This document shows, piece by piece, positions 44,646 through 53,760 of a DNA stretch of 64,000 bases (positions are counted from its first letter, which is position 1; every line of letters starts with the position of its first letter). The stretch comes from Leucobacter celer subsp. astrifaciens (lineage in GTDB: Bacteria > Actinomycetota > Actinomycetes > Actinomycetales > Microbacteriaceae). Below the pieces are notes generated by a model. That model saw only the letters and a program-made list of their open reading frames with translations, was not told the origin of the DNA and made no database searches. The position numbers were made by a program, and so were the translations under genes. The DNA lies in the NCBI RefSeq assembly GCF_001273835.1, contig NZ_JHEI01000135.1, positions 248,001 to 312,000 of the forward strand, written 5' to 3'.

Positions 44646-45257
44646 ATGGGCGAGGAAGCACCGCAGGAAGGCGCGCGTCGGCGCACGAGGCGCTCGAGCG
44701 ATCCCCGGGCCGAGCGCGTGCGCAACGACCTCTTCGCGGCCGCGGAGCGCATGGGCCTGCAGGGCCTGCCGATCTCGGTCAGTTCGCTCGTGCAGCAGGC
44801 CGGCGTGAGCCGATCGGCGTTCTACGTGCACTTCGCGGATCTCGCCGACTTCGCGCTCCGGCTGCAGCAGCTCCACTTCGACGCGATCGCCCGGGCTGCC
44901 GAGGCGGATCTCGTCTCCGACCCGCGGGCGGCGATGCTGCAGTCGCAGCGCGACCTCGTCAGCCACTTCGCAGCCAATCGCGATCTCTACCGACTGGCGT
45001 TCTCGGTCGCGGGCACGACCGGGATCGGCGAGGACACCGCGGTCGCGATCGAACGGGCTCTCCGGCGGCACATCGATCTGTTCTGCTCGCCGCCCGCCGG
45101 CATCCGCTCCGACCTCGCGTCCACCTACGTCGCAGGCGCTGCCACCAATCTCATCGCCGCCTGGCTCCTCGGCACGGTCGCTGCCGACGAGGAGACCCTG
45201 GCGCAGCACCTCTTCACGCTCATGCCGCCGTGGATGTACGGCAGCGGGCGCTCATGA
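44646..45257 (+). CDS. TetR-family regulator next to alcohol dehydrogenase
   Basis: 203 aa from ATG 44646; a GTG two codons upstream is possible but the predicted transcription start favours the ATG. Helix-turn-helix at about 22-68 (LFAAAERMGLQGLPISVSSL, GVSRSAFYVHFADLADF). The C-terminal domain ends AATNLIAAWLLGTV. No ribosome binding site is visible, in line with leaderless initiation. It lies 46 bases upstream of the dehydrogenase gene and probably controls both. Confidence 0.85.
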   Translation: MGEEAPQEGARRRTRRSSDPRAERVRNDLFAAAERMGLQGLPISVSSLVQQAGVSRSAFYVHFADLADFALRLQQLHFDAIARAAEADLVSDPRAAMLQSQRDLVSHFAANRDLYRLAFSVAGTTGIGEDTAVAIERALRRHIDLFCSPPAGIRSDLASTYVAGAATNLIAAWLLGTVAADEETLAQHLFTLMPPWMYGSGRS

Positions 45258-45303
45258 CCCCGTCGACCAACGGGCGACGGACCCCGAAGAAAGGAACGAA
45301 CCG

Positions 45304-46395
45304 GTGAAAGCTTCGATCGTGAGAGAGCTGGGCAAGGGCTTCGAGGTCGCCGAGGTCGACCTCGCCGAGCCGACGGGCCGCGAGGTTCTCGTCGAGGTCA
45401 AGGCGTCGGGCCTCTGCCACTCCGATGAGCTCGCCGCGAACCACGACCTCGGCTACGCCGCCCCGATGGTGCTGGGCCACGAGGCCGCGGGTGTCGTGAC
45501 GAAAGTCGGGCCGGGTGTGACGCAGTTCCAGGTCGGCGACCACGTCGTCGCGTGCCTGGTGCAGTACTGCGGACTCTGCGCGAACTGCATCGCGGGCAAG
45601 ACCACGATCTGTCTCGACCCCGACGCCACGCTGCGCGGCGAAGGCGAGGCACCCCGCATCACCGAGAACGGCACCCCGGTGGCTCAGGGCATGGCGATCG
45701 GCGGCTTCGCCCAGCAGATCCTGCTGCACGAGAACCAGCTCGCCCCCGTTCCCGAGGAGATGCCGTGGCCCCAGGCGGCGCTCCTCGGCTGCGGCGTGGT
45801 GACGGGAGCCGGAGCCGTGCTGAACACGGCGAACGTGCAGCCCTCCGACACGGTCGTGGTGATCGGCCTCGGCGGGGTCGGCCTCAACGCGATCAACGGC
45901 GCGGTCACCGCGGGCGCCGCCACGATCATCGCCGTCGACATCGCGGACGACAAGCTCGACCGGGCGAAGAGCTTCGGGGCGACGCACGTGATCAACTCCG
46001 CGCAGGCGGATCCGGTCGCCGAGGTGCGCGCGATCACCGGAGTCGGCGCCGACGCCGTCTTCGACTTCGTGGGCATCGCGCAGGTGACCGAGCAGGCCCT
46101 CGAGATGGTGGCGCCCGGCGGCGGCCTCTATCTCATCGGCGTGCTCGACCCCACTGCGGCGCTCTCGATCTCGTCGATCGGAATGCTCACCGGCAAGAAG
46201 CGCATCGAGGGGGTCTACATGGGATCCACCAACGCGAAGCGGGACATTCCGCTGTACGCGAGGCTGTATCTCGAGGGCCGCTTCGAGCTCGATTCGCTGG
46301 TCTCTAAGGAGATCTCGCTCTCCGAGATCAACGAGGGCTACGCCTCGCTCAAGGATCCGAAGATCGCCCGCGTGGTCGTCACGGATCTGTCGTAG
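45304..46395 (+). CDS. Zinc-dependent alcohol dehydrogenase (MDR superfamily)
   Basis: 363 aa, GTG start with AGAAAGGAACGAACC. Catalytic zinc ligands C38 and H59 (GLCHSD, LGHEAAG) and structural zinc cysteines C89, C92, C95 and C103 are present. The NAD motif is VIGLGGVGLNAING (about 184-197), followed by D206 (AVDIAD), which suggests NAD+. The fold is close to class III-type dehydrogenases. The substrate is unknown; control by the upstream TetR suggests an inducible alcohol or aldehyde. Confidence 0.9.
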   Translation: MKASIVRELGKGFEVAEVDLAEPTGREVLVEVKASGLCHSDELAANHDLGYAAPMVLGHEAAGVVTKVGPGVTQFQVGDHVVACLVQYCGLCANCIAGKTTICLDPDATLRGEGEAPRITENGTPVAQGMAIGGFAQQILLHENQLAPVPEEMPWPQAALLGCGVVTGAGAVLNTANVQPSDTVVVIGLGGVGLNAINGAVTAGAATIIAVDIADDKLDRAKSFGATHVINSAQADPVAEVRAITGVGADAVFDFVGIAQVTEQALEMVAPGGGLYLIGVLDPTAALSISSIGMLTGKKRIEGVYMGSTNAKRDIPLYARLYLEGRFELDSLVSKEISLSEINEGYASLKDPKIARVVVTDLS

Positions 46396-46443
46396 GCTGC
46401 GGTGCCGTCGGGGCGCGGATCTGGGACGAAGAGGTCCGCGTGA

Positions 46444-46467
46444 CCCGCTCCCGACGCCGGGAGCGGG
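46444..46467. terminator. Hairpin between convergent adh and dapF
   Basis: Perfect 9-bp arms CCCGCTCCC / GGGAGCGGG (46444-46452, 46459-46467), 6-nt loop, 48 bases after the dehydrogenase stop. Likely bidirectional terminator. Confidence 0.7.
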
Positions 46468-46531
46468 CCGCCGGACGTCTTCCGCGCGCCTGCGGAACCC
46501 TCGTCATCCCGCGTGCGCCCCTCCCCGCCGC

Positions 46532-47407
46532 TTACGGCAGTTCGATCTCCCCGGAGTAGACGAGCTCCGCGGGACCGTTCAGCGACACGTGCTCGCCCTC
46601 CTCGGTGGGGAACATGCGCACGGCGAGGCGGCCGCCCGGAACCTCGACGCTCCAGTGGTTCGGCATACCCTCCCCGCCCCAGTGGCGGAAGGCGAGAGCG
46701 GCGGCCGCGGTACCCGTGCCGCAGGAGAGCGTCTCACCCACCCCCCGCTCGTGCACGCGCATGCGGATCCGGGCGACCCCGTCTTTCACGAGCGGATCCT
46801 CCGGCACCACGAACTCGACGTTCGCCCCCGCGGCGGGCGCGGGATCGAGTGCCGGCGCCCGATGCAGGTCGAGGCCCTCGAGTTCGCCGACGTGCGCGAG
46901 CGCGGTGACCACGTGCGGGTTGCCGAGGTCGATCCCGAGCCCGGGGCGCGCGACGTCGAGACCGTGCGCGGCCACGAGCCGCTCCTGCGCGAGCCGCCAG
47001 CGGCCGAGATCCACCGTGTAGCCGGAGACGCCCGCGAGCACGTCCTTCACCCCGGCGCGAGTGCCGATGGGCAGCGTGTCCCGACGCTCGGGTGCCACGA
47101 GTCCCTCCGAGATGAGGTAGTGCGCGTAGACGCGGATCCCGTTGCCGCACATCTCAGCGGGGGTGCCGTCGGCGTTCCAGTAGTCCATGAACCACTCGGC
47201 CTCGGGTTCCTCTTCGAGGATCGCGGCACCCCCGGGGATGGCGCGGGAGCGCACGGCTCGGATCACCCCGTCGGCGCCGATGCCGAAGCGGCGGTCGCAG
47301 AGGAAGCGGATCTGCTCGGGCGTGAGGGCGCGCTCCCCCTCCGGGTCGGTGAAGAGCACGAAGTCGTTTCCCGTGCCGTGGCCCTTGGTGAAGGAGAGCG
47401 TGGTCAT
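46532..47407 (-). CDS. dapF: Diaminopimelate epimerase
   Basis: 291 aa, ATG start. Converts LL- to meso-diaminopimelate for lysine and, in many species, peptidoglycan. The two catalytic cysteines are C87 (EMCGNGIR) and C229 (LSCGTGTA). KGHGTGNDF and [10 protein letters not shown] are typical. It ends the miaB-miaA-GNAT-dapF series; 35 bases separate it from the GNAT gene. Confidence 0.96.
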   Translation of the reverse strand: MTTLSFTKGHGTGNDFVLFTDPEGERALTPEQIRFLCDRRFGIGADGVIRAVRSRAIPGGAAILEEEPEAEWFMDYWNADGTPAEMCGNGIRVYAHYLISEGLVAPERRDTLPIGTRAGVKDVLAGVSGYTVDLGRWRLAQERLVAAHGLDVARPGLGIDLGNPHVVTALAHVGELEGLDLHRAPALDPAPAAGANVEFVVPEDPLVKDGVARIRMRVHERGVGETLSCGTGTAAAALAFRHWGGEGMPNHWSVEVPGGRLAVRMFPTEEGEHVSLNGPAELVYSGEIELP

Positions 47408-47442
47408 TCCTCCAGTCTACGGGCGCGCGGAACGCTCCCGCG

Positions 47443-47901
47443 TCAATCCTGGATGAGCCGCTTGCCGCTCACCAGAACGTCCGAGACCTCGTATCCGAGC
47501 CCGTCGTAGAACGCGACGACCGCGTCGTTCTCGGTCCGCACCATGAGCTGCACCTTCGGGCACCCCATTGCGACGAGGCGACGCTCGGCCTCGGCGACCA
47601 GTGCCCGGCCGACACCCTCGCCGCGCCGTTCCGGGGCGCTCGCGAGGTAGTAGAGCCAGCCGCGGTGCCCGTCGTACCCGGCCATTACCGAGCCGATCAC
47701 GGTGCCGGCGGAACCGTCAGCGCCGGCGGCGCTCTCGGCCACGAGGAAGAGCTCCGGCTGCACGCGCAGCTTGCGGGCGATGTCGGCGCGAGGATCGTTC
47801 CACGGGCGCGTCAGACCGCAGGACTCCCACAGCGCCACCACCGCGTCCGTATCCGCGGCGTCGAACTCGCGGATCCCGAAGCCCGCTCCGACCTGCTTCA
47901 C
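47443..47901 (-). CDS. GNAT-family acetyltransferase
   Basis: 152 aa from GTG 47901, which overlaps the miaA stop by 4 bases. One N-acetyltransferase domain: IREFDAADTDAVVALWE start, acetyl-CoA loop RRGEGVGRALVAEAERR and C-terminal NDAVVAFYDGLGYEV. It resembles the YpeA/RimI-like small GNATs. It lies between miaA and dapF; the target amine is unknown. Confidence 0.87.
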   Translation of the reverse strand: MKQVGAGFGIREFDAADTDAVVALWESCGLTRPWNDPRADIARKLRVQPELFLVAESAAGADGSAGTVIGSVMAGYDGHRGWLYYLASAPERRGEGVGRALVAEAERRLVAMGCPKVQLMVRTENDAVVAFYDGLGYEVSDVLVSGKRLIQD

Positions 47902-48824
47902 AGCCCGGTCCGCCCGGCCGCCGGCACGTCGAGCCACTCGACCCCCGGGTAGCGTTTGAACCAGCTGACCTGGCGCCGCGCGTAGCGACGGGTGAGCGCC
48001 TGCGTCTCCGCGATCGCGTCGGCCTCCGTCATGCGGCCCTCGAGCTGCGCGAGCGCCTGCGCGTATCCGATGGCGCGGCTCGCGGTCTTCCCCTCCGCGA
48101 TGCCGTTCGGGATCAGCCCGCGCACCTCGTCGAGCAACCCATCGGCCCACATCCGCTCGACGCGCCGATCGAGCCGCTCGACGAGCGTCGCGCGCTCGCA
48201 TTGCACGCCGAGGATGCTGGTGTCAGGACGCCACAGTCGCGGGTCCTCGGGCAGCGTCACCCGCGCATCGCCGCCGAGCAGCGCCACTTCGAGGGCGCGC
48301 ACCACACGACGCGGATTGCGGGCATCGACGGCGCTCGCGGTCTCAGGGCTCAGCGCACGCAGCCGTTCGAGCAGCGACGCGACCCCGTCTGCTGCGAGCT
48401 CCGCCTCGAGATGGGCTCGCAGCGCATCGTCGCGCGGAGGGAATCGGAAGTCGAAGAGCACGCTCGACACGTAGAGCCCCGAGCCGCCGACCAGGATCAC
48501 GTCCGAGCCGCTCGCGTTGAGGCGCTCGATCACCGATCGCGCGAGCGACTGGTACCAGGCGACCGCGGCCTCCTCGCCCGGATCGAGCACGTCGAAGAGG
48601 TGGTGCGGGATCCCGCGCCGCTCCCCCGGTGGGAGCTTCGCCGTTCCGATGTCCATCCCCCGATACAGCTGCATCGCATCGGCATTGACGATCTCCACCC
48701 GCCGACCGGCAGAGGCGAGCTCCTCGGCGAGATCGAGGGACAGCGCCGATTTGCCCGTGCCCGTCGCACCGACGATCACCCACAGGCGGGGGTCGGGCGC
48801 GCCCGGGGTCGCTGATCGGGTCAC
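47898..48824 (-). CDS. miaA: tRNA dimethylallyltransferase MiaA
   Basis: 308 aa, ATG start. Adds dimethylallyl to A37 of tRNAs reading UNN codons. The P-loop is VIVGATGTGKSAL (about 17-29) and the family motif VNADAMQLYRGMDIGTAK follows; LVGGSGLYVSSV is the later signature. It comes directly after miaB (1 base gap), so the two A37 modification steps are encoded together. Confidence 0.96.
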   Translation of the reverse strand: MTRSATPGAPDPRLWVIVGATGTGKSALSLDLAEELASAGRRVEIVNADAMQLYRGMDIGTAKLPPGERRGIPHHLFDVLDPGEEAAVAWYQSLARSVIERLNASGSDVILVGGSGLYVSSVLFDFRFPPRDDALRAHLEAELAADGVASLLERLRALSPETASAVDARNPRRVVRALEVALLGGDARVTLPEDPRLWRPDTSILGVQCERATLVERLDRRVERMWADGLLDEVRGLIPNGIAEGKTASRAIGYAQALAQLEGRMTEADAIAETQALTRRYARRQVSWFKRYPGVEWLDVPAAGRTGL

Positions 48825-48825
48825 G

Positions 48826-50406
48826 TCAGCGCGCGGTGATGGTGCGGATGGTCGGCATGCCGAGCCCGACGGACTTCGGCGCGCCGGGCGCTGCGGGCGA
48901 GGGAACGCCGCAGCTGTCGGCCTGCCGGCGATCCCAGGCGTCGCCCGCCCGCGTGCGGCGCACGGCGTAGACGCCCGGCTGGTCAGTTCCGGCGTCGGCG
49001 TGCGCGGCCGGGGTGTCGGCGATCAGGAAGTGCGGGGCCGCAGCGGTGACCTCGACGGTCACGACGTCTCCCGGCCGCGGCTCCTCGGCGCCCTCCGGCA
49101 CCGCGAAGTGCACCAGGCGGTTGTCCTCCGCCCGGCCCGAGAGGCGACGAGTCTCGGCGTCCTTCTTCCCCTCGCCGACCGACACGAGCACCTCGATGGT
49201 GCGGCCGATCTGCGCCTGATTCTCCTCGAGCGAGATACGCTCCTGCAGCGCCATCAGCCGTTCGTAGCGCTCCTGCACGATCGCCTTCGGGATCTGATCC
49301 TCCATGGTGGCCGCGGGCGTACCCGGACGGATGGAGTACTGGAAGGTGAAGGCGCTCGAGAAGCGCGACTGCTCGACCACGCGCAGGGTGTCCTCGAAAT
49401 CCTCGTCGGTCTCGCCGGGGAAACCGACGATGATGTCGGTGGTGATGGCGGCGTGCGGGATCCGCTCCCGCACGGCGTCGAGGATGCCGAGGAACTTCTT
49501 GGAGCGGTAGGAGCGGCGCATCGCCTTGAGGATCGTGTCCGAGCCCGACTGCAGCGGCATGTGCAGCTGCGGCATGACGTTGGGGGTCTCGGCCATCGCT
49601 GCGATCACGTCCTCGGTGAACGCGGCGGGGTGCGGGCTCGTGAAGCGCACTCGCTCCAGCCCCTCGATCTCGCCCATGGCGCGCAGCAGTTTGCCGAAGG
49701 CCTGCCGGTCGCCGAACTCGACGCCGTAGGTGTTGACGTTCTGGCCCAGGAGGGTCACCTCGATGGCGCCGTCGTCGACGAGCGCCTGCACCTCGGCCAG
49801 GACATCGCCCGGGCGACGATCCTTCTCCTTGCCGCGCAGCGAGGGCACGATGCAGAAGGTGCAGGTGTTGTTGCACCCGACCGAGATCGACACCCAGCCG
49901 CTCGAGGCCGAGTCGCGCTTCGTGGGCAGCGTGGAGGGGAAGATCTCGAGCGCCTCGAGGATCTCCACCTGAGCTTCGGCGTTGTGTCTGGCGCGCTCGA
50001 GCAGCTGGGGCAGCGAACCCATATTGTGAGTCCCGAAGACCACATCGACCCAGGGGGCCTTTTCCACGATGGTGCCCTGGTCCTTCTGCGCGAGGCAGCC
50101 GCCGACCGCGATCTGCATGCCCTCGCGCTCGCGCTTCACGCCTGCGAGGTAGCCGAGGTTGCCGTAGAGCTTGTTGGCCGCGTTCTCGCGCACGGCGCAG
50201 GTGTTGATGACGACGACGTCGGCGCGCTCGGGATCGTCGGCCGGCACATAGCCGGCGGCCTCGAGGGAGCCCGACATGCGCTCGGAGTCATGCACGTTCA
50301 TCTGGCAGCCGAGCGTGCGCACGGTGTAGCTCCGTGGACTGCCATCGGGTCGCAGCGCAGCGGGCGACGGCGCGATCACGGTGGGTTCGGCGGTAGCGAG
50401 ACTCAT
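48826..50406 (-). CDS. miaB: tRNA-2-methylthio-N6-dimethylallyladenosine synthase MiaB
   Basis: 526 aa, ATG start. A radical SAM methylthiotransferase. N-terminal cluster ligands are C34, C70 and C104; the radical-SAM triad is C178, C182 and C185 (CNNTCTFC). A TRAM domain occupies about 385-455. The last 60 residues are Pro/Arg/Gly-rich and longer than in many homologues. It uses the product of MiaA, encoded immediately downstream. Confidence 0.96.
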   Translation of the reverse strand: MSLATAEPTVIAPSPAALRPDGSPRSYTVRTLGCQMNVHDSERMSGSLEAAGYVPADDPERADVVVINTCAVRENAANKLYGNLGYLAGVKREREGMQIAVGGCLAQKDQGTIVEKAPWVDVVFGTHNMGSLPQLLERARHNAEAQVEILEALEIFPSTLPTKRDSASSGWVSISVGCNNTCTFCIVPSLRGKEKDRRPGDVLAEVQALVDDGAIEVTLLGQNVNTYGVEFGDRQAFGKLLRAMGEIEGLERVRFTSPHPAAFTEDVIAAMAETPNVMPQLHMPLQSGSDTILKAMRRSYRSKKFLGILDAVRERIPHAAITTDIIVGFPGETDEDFEDTLRVVEQSRFSSAFTFQYSIRPGTPAATMEDQIPKAIVQERYERLMALQERISLEENQAQIGRTIEVLVSVGEGKKDAETRRLSGRAEDNRLVHFAVPEGAEEPRPGDVVTVEVTAAAPHFLIADTPAAHADAGTDQPGVYAVRRTRAGDAWDRRQADSCGVPSPAAPGAPKSVGLGMPTIRTITAR

Positions 50407-50454
50407 GCGCTCCAGTTTACCGACGCGCGATCCGGCCGAGCGCCGACCGGAGCC

Positions 50455-50520
50455 GACCGCGCAGACGGGCGGGCGACCGCGCAGGCGACCGCGCAGGCGG
50501 GCACAGGCACGAACGGCGGC
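50455..50520. repeat. Short tandem repeat between recX and miaB
   Basis: About three units of a 12-base GACCGCGCAGGC motif in an otherwise empty 188-base gap (50407-50594). No gene, promoter or terminator was identified in the gap. Confidence 0.5.
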
Positions 50521-50594
50521 TCGATAGGAACCCCGGAGTATCCCCGGCGCGGCTGATGAGTCAGGCAGAGTCCCGGTGGACCCGAGGGCGGTGC

Positions 50595-51458
50595 CTAGCG
50601 GAAGCGCACCCCACCGCTCGCGCCGCCTCCCCGGGAGGCGCCGTCGAGCGCATCTCGTGCTGCGCGCATCGCCGGTTCTCCCGACCAGCCGCGCCGGGCG
50701 AGGAACCCGAGCAGTCGCCGTTCCGCCGTTTGACGGTCGAGGCCGGTCAGCTTGCGCGCGCGATCCTGCGCGGTCTCGCGCAGGATCGCGAACTCCTCGT
50801 CGGTGTCGAGTTCACCCACGGCCTCATCGATGACCGCGTCAGGCAGCTTGCGGTCCCGCAGCTTGAGCCGGATCTGGGATCGACTCGCGCGTTTGGTGTC
50901 GCGCAGCTTCTCGGTCACCGCCCGGGCGAGCCCGAGGTCGTCGAGGTAGTGGTTGCCCTCGAACTCCGCGATGACGTTCTCCACCTCGTGCGGATCGTGC
51001 TCCAGACGCAGCAGCTCGTCGCGGAGCTCACCGCTCGATCTCGCTCGCCGCGCCAGAATGCGCACCCCGTCCTCGTTGGCGGAAGGCCCCTCCCGCTCAG
51101 TCGCGGAGGAGCCCGCGTCATCCAGCTGCGCGGGCGAGCCCGGCGTCTCTCCCCACGGTCCCGCGATCGAAGCGGTCCCGCGGAGGCCGGGGACACTCGG
51201 CGCCTCGCCCGAGGCATCCACGGATTCCCCCGGGATATCGGACGAGTCGCACGGAACACCCGAGGACTCCCCCGAGACACCCGGGGATTCTCCCGAGATA
51301 CCTGATGACTCCCCCGAGACAACCGCGCTCTCGGCCCGAGCACTCCACTCGCGTCGCGCCAGCAGCGCGCGCAGTTCGATCACCTCGGCGAGGTCGCCGC
51401 GATCCTGAACCGCCTCAGCGGGTCGCTCGCCGGGATCCGGCAGAAACCGAACCGCCAT
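50595..51458 (-). CDS. recX: RecX regulator with a heptad-repeat insert
   Basis: 287 aa from ATG 51458, 4 bases after the recA stop. RecX limits RecA filament growth. The three-helix RecX repeats occupy about 130-280 ([45 protein letters not shown]). The N-terminal third is not RecX-like. It holds a run of seven-residue units of the type [14 protein letters not shown] (about residues 47-88) followed by more Gly/Ser/Pro. The length is therefore well above the usual 150-220 aa. Operon with recA. Confidence 0.93.
   Translation of the reverse strand: MAVRFLPDPGERPAEAVQDRGDLAEVIELRALLARREWSARAESAVVSGESSGISGESPGVSGESSGVPCDSSDIPGESVDASGEAPSVPGLRGTASIAGPWGETPGSPAQLDDAGSSATEREGPSANEDGVRILARRARSSGELRDELLRLEHDPHEVENVIAEFEGNHYLDDLGLARAVTEKLRDTKRASRSQIRLKLRDRKLPDAVIDEAVGELDTDEEFAILRETAQDRARKLTGLDRQTAERRLLGFLARRGWSGEPAMRAARDALDGASRGGGASGGVRFR
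51195..51320 (-). repeat. recX: 21-bp tandem repeat inside recX (six heptad units)
   Basis: Codes for [21 protein letters not shown] and three degenerate units. At DNA level it is seen as repeated CCCGAGA and CTCCCCCGAGA on the plus strand. Such arrays can change in copy number. Confidence 0.75.
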
Positions 51459-51462
51459 GGCC

Positions 51463-52533
51463 CTAGGCGCTCGCGCGCTGCGGGGCCTCGACGACCGGAG
51501 CAACCGGCGCCTCTGCCTGAGCCGTCTCCTCGCTGCGTCCGTTCACGCCGAGCTTCGTAAGGATCTTCTCCTCGATCTCCAACGCGACGTCGGGGTGCTG
51601 GATGAGGAAGCGACGGGCGTTCTCCATACCCTGCCCGAGCTGGTCGCCGTCGTAGGTGAACCAGGCCCCGCTCTTCTTGATGAAGCCGTGCTCCACCCCG
51701 TAGTCGATGAGTGAGCCCTCGCGCGAGATACCGATTCCGTAGAGGATATCGAACTCGGCCTGTTTGAAGGGCGGAGCCATCTTGTTCTTGACCACCTTGA
51801 CGCGGGTGCGGTTGCCCACGGCGTCGGTGCCGTCCTTCAGGGTCTGGATACGGCGGATGTCGAGCCGCACCGAGGCGTAGAACTTGAGCGCCTTGCCGCC
51901 GGAGGTGGTCTCGGGGCTGCCGAAGAACACGCCGACCTTCTCGCGCAACTGGTTGATGAAGATGCACGTGGTCTTCGTGGCGTTGAGGCTGCCGGTGATC
52001 TTGCGCAGCGCCTGCGACATGAGTCGGGCCTGCAGACCGACGTGGCTGTCGCCCATCTCACCGTCGATCTCGGCCTTCGGCACGAGCGCCGCCACGGAGT
52101 CGATGACGACCAGGTCGACCGAGCCGGAGCGGATGAGCATGTCTGCGATCTCGAGCGCCTGCTCGCCCGTGTCGGGCTGCGCGACCAGCAGCGCATCGAT
52201 GTCGACGCCCAGCTTCTGCGCGTACTCCGGATCGAGCGCGTGCTCGGCATCGATGAACGCGGCGATGCCGCCCGCGCGCTGCGCGTTCGCGATGGCGTGC
52301 AGCGTGAGCGTGGTCTTGCCCGACGACTCGGGGCCGTAGATCTCGACGATGCGCCCCCGCGGCAGGCCTCCGATGCCCAGCGCGACATCCAGCGCGACCG
52401 AGCCGGTCGGAATGACCTCGACCGGAGCCCGCTCCTGGCTTCCCATGCGCATGATCGCGCCCTTGCCGAAGTTCTTGTCGATCTGCGCGAGCGCAGCCTC
52501 GAGCGCCTTCTCGCGATCCTTGGGTGCTGCCAT
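51463..52533 (-). CDS. recA: Recombinase RecA
   Basis: 356 aa, ATG start. ATP-dependent strand exchange and LexA co-protease. Walker [10 protein letters not shown] (67-75), the [15 protein letters not shown]2 loop region and the acidic/Ala-rich C-terminal tail are present; no intein. Control elements upstream: a PafBC-type promoter (52641-52663) and a LexA box (52735-52748), so both damage pathways should act. Operon with recX. Confidence 0.98.
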   Translation of the reverse strand: MAAPKDREKALEAALAQIDKNFGKGAIMRMGSQERAPVEVIPTGSVALDVALGIGGLPRGRIVEIYGPESSGKTTLTLHAIANAQRAGGIAAFIDAEHALDPEYAQKLGVDIDALLVAQPDTGEQALEIADMLIRSGSVDLVVIDSVAALVPKAEIDGEMGDSHVGLQARLMSQALRKITGSLNATKTTCIFINQLREKVGVFFGSPETTSGGKALKFYASVRLDIRRIQTLKDGTDAVGNRTRVKVVKNKMAPPFKQAEFDILYGIGISREGSLIDYGVEHGFIKKSGAWFTYDGDQLGQGMENARRFLIQHPDVALEIEEKILTKLGVNGRSEETAQAEAPVAPVVEAPQRASA

Positions 52534-52640
52534 GGTCCTGCTCCTTCTTGTGTGCGCGGCCCGCGCCGCTGGGTTGCTGCCTACCGACTGTCCTGACTCC
52601 GAAACGGGGCGGACAAGGCATCGATGGCCGACTGCTTCAC

Positions 52641-52663
52641 ACCCTAGAAGGAACCACTGACAC
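52641..52663 (-). promoter_or_regulatory. PafBC-type (RecA-NDp) promoter of recA
   Basis: Minus strand GTGTCAGTG, 8-base spacer, TAGGGT. It fits the LexA-independent damage promoter TTGTCRGTG-N8-TANNNT known from mycobacterial recA at all but the first base. It lies about 108 bases upstream of the recA start. Confidence 0.75.
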
Positions 52664-52734
52664 TGACGGGCCGAGCGGTCAATCTGTGGATGAGAGAGCA
52701 GTTCAACTCACCTGTGCACGAAGATAGCACCTTT

Positions 52735-52748
52735 CGAACACATATTCG
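52735..52748. promoter_or_regulatory. LexA box upstream of recA
   Basis: CGAACACATATTCG, one difference from CGAACRNRYGTTYG, inside the longer palindromic context TTCGAACACATATTCGAA. It is about 200 bases before the recA start and 72 bases upstream of the PafBC-type promoter; a -10-like TATCTT on the minus strand lies near 52724. Confidence 0.75.
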
Positions 52749-52762
52749 AAGAAGAAGGAGTC

Positions 52763-52949
52763 GCGTGTCGCGACCAGCCCCCATTCGCCGCCGTGTGCGG
52801 CGATTTCGCGGCCTACGGAAATGCGCTGCATTTCCCCGACGGCCACGCGTGTCGCGACCAGCCCCCATTTCGCCGCCGTGTGCGGCGATCTCGCGGCCTA
52901 CGGAAATGCGCTGCATTTCCACTACGGCCGCGCATGTCGCGAGCAGCCG
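52763..52949. repeat. 84/85-bp tandem repeat with two hairpins per unit
   Basis: Unit 1 is 52763-52846, unit 2 52847-52931, and a 17-bp partial unit starts at 52932. Each unit carries CGCCGCCGTGTGCGGCG and a perfect 8-bp hairpin GGAAATGCGCTGCATTTCC. The array fills the space between the DUF3046 stop and the recA control region. The two full units differ at only a few positions. Confidence 0.9.
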
Positions 52950-52951
52950 GA

Positions 52952-53173
52952 TCAGTTCTGAGGGTCGCGCAGGCCGCGTCCGTAGCGTCGCTGCTCCGGC
53001 ACGCCGAGATCGACGCAGAGCGCCTCCCAGACCGCGCGCGCCGCAATGCCCCGCTCGAGCGCCTCGTTCGCCGTACCACCGAGCGCCGCGAGCCAGTGAT
53101 CCCGCAGCAGCACACCGGCATAGTCCTCCCCGAACTCCGCAACGCACGCACGCCGAAATTCGCTCAGCCTCAC
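52952..53173 (-). CDS. DUF3046 protein
   Basis: 73 aa, GTG start. MRLSEFRRACVAEFG, RDHWLAALGGTANEAL and ARAVWEALCVDLGVP match the small helical DUF3046 family found beside recA in actinobacteria. No known function. A strong terminator separates it from clgR upstream, so it has its own promoter or is read through. Confidence 0.9.
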   Translation of the reverse strand: MRLSEFRRACVAEFGEDYAGVLLRDHWLAALGGTANEALERGIAARAVWEALCVDLGVPEQRRYGRGLRDPQN

Positions 53174-53199
53174 GATACGGTCAGCTCTCGCAAACGGCG

Positions 53200-53229
53200 G
53201 AGCGCCCGGCCCTTGCGGGCCGGGCGCTC
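53200..53229 (-). terminator. Terminator after clgR
   Basis: Perfect 13-bp arms GAGCGCCCGGCCC / GGGCCGGGCGCTC (53200-53212, 53217-53229) with loop TTGC; GTTTG follows on the minus strand. Confidence 0.88.
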
Positions 53230-53272
53230 GGACCGCGCGAACGCCGCGCGGAAGCCTGCTCGTCGCACCGGG

Positions 53273-53593
53273 CTACGACACCAGCTCGGGCGCATAGCCC
53301 GAGACCAGATCGGCCGGAACCGTGTCGGGCACACGATCGGTCAGCGGTATCGAGAGTCCCTCGACCACCGCAAGACGTTCGCTCACCTCACCCATGATCA
53401 CGGAGAGCGGGGTATCGAGCGCATCGGCGACCGCAGCGAGAATCTCGCTCGACGCTTCCTTCTGTCCGCGCTCGACCTCACTCAGGTATCCGAGTGCAAC
53501 GCTCGCCTCTCCAGCGACCTGACGCAGCGTGCGGCCCTTCTGCAGACGGAAGTCACGCAGCACGTCGCCGATTTCCTGACGCATCAGCACCAT
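53273..53593 (-). CDS. clgR: XRE-family regulator ClgR
   Basis: 106 aa, ATG start with AGGAGGG 5 bases upstream. The helix-turn-helix (about 8-65) reads [20 protein letters not shown] and [20 protein letters not shown], the ClgR signature. ClgR activates Clp protease and other stress genes in actinobacteria and is itself degraded by Clp. The position between cinA and DUF3046/recA is conserved. A palindrome in its promoter spacer (53641-53654) may be its own site. Confidence 0.9.
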   Translation of the reverse strand: MVLMRQEIGDVLRDFRLQKGRTLRQVAGEASVALGYLSEVERGQKEASSEILAAVADALDTPLSVIMGEVSERLAVVEGLSIPLTDRVPDTVPADLVSGYAPELVS

Positions 53594-53611
53594 GTGGGCC
53601 CTCCTTCACTC

Positions 53612-53654
53612 GCACGACCGGGGTCGTGCCTCCACCATACCCGCTTGCAAGCGG
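53612..53654 (-). promoter_or_regulatory. clgR promoter with palindromic operator and leader hairpin
   Basis: Minus strand: -10-like TATGGT at 53634-53639, preceded by the 14-bp perfect palindrome CCGCTTGCAAGCGG (53641-53654) in the spacer. A leader hairpin GCACGACC/GGTCGTGC lies at 53612-53629. The -35 is weak, as expected for a controlled promoter. Confidence 0.5.
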
Positions 53655-53760
53655 ATTGCCGCTGCGGGAACACCGTTCCAGTTTGATCGGTGTCACTGGG
53701 AGTAACCCCGAGATTAGCGGGTCTATTCCTGAAACTTCGCTGAACCTGAGCCAGGTTGAC

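Noticed and set aside
34080-46395. Genomic island or prophage
   Set aside because: No integrase, tRNA target or phage genes; codon and base use look like the rest. Only one IS30 element marks mobility.
52763-52949. CRISPR array
   Set aside because: Only two units, 84-85 bp apart with no distinct spacers, and no cas genes.
52644-53147. Open frame across the tandem repeat and DUF3046
   Set aside because: Its amino-acid make-up follows the repeat DNA, it overlaps DUF3046 and the recA promoter, and it has no ribosome binding site.
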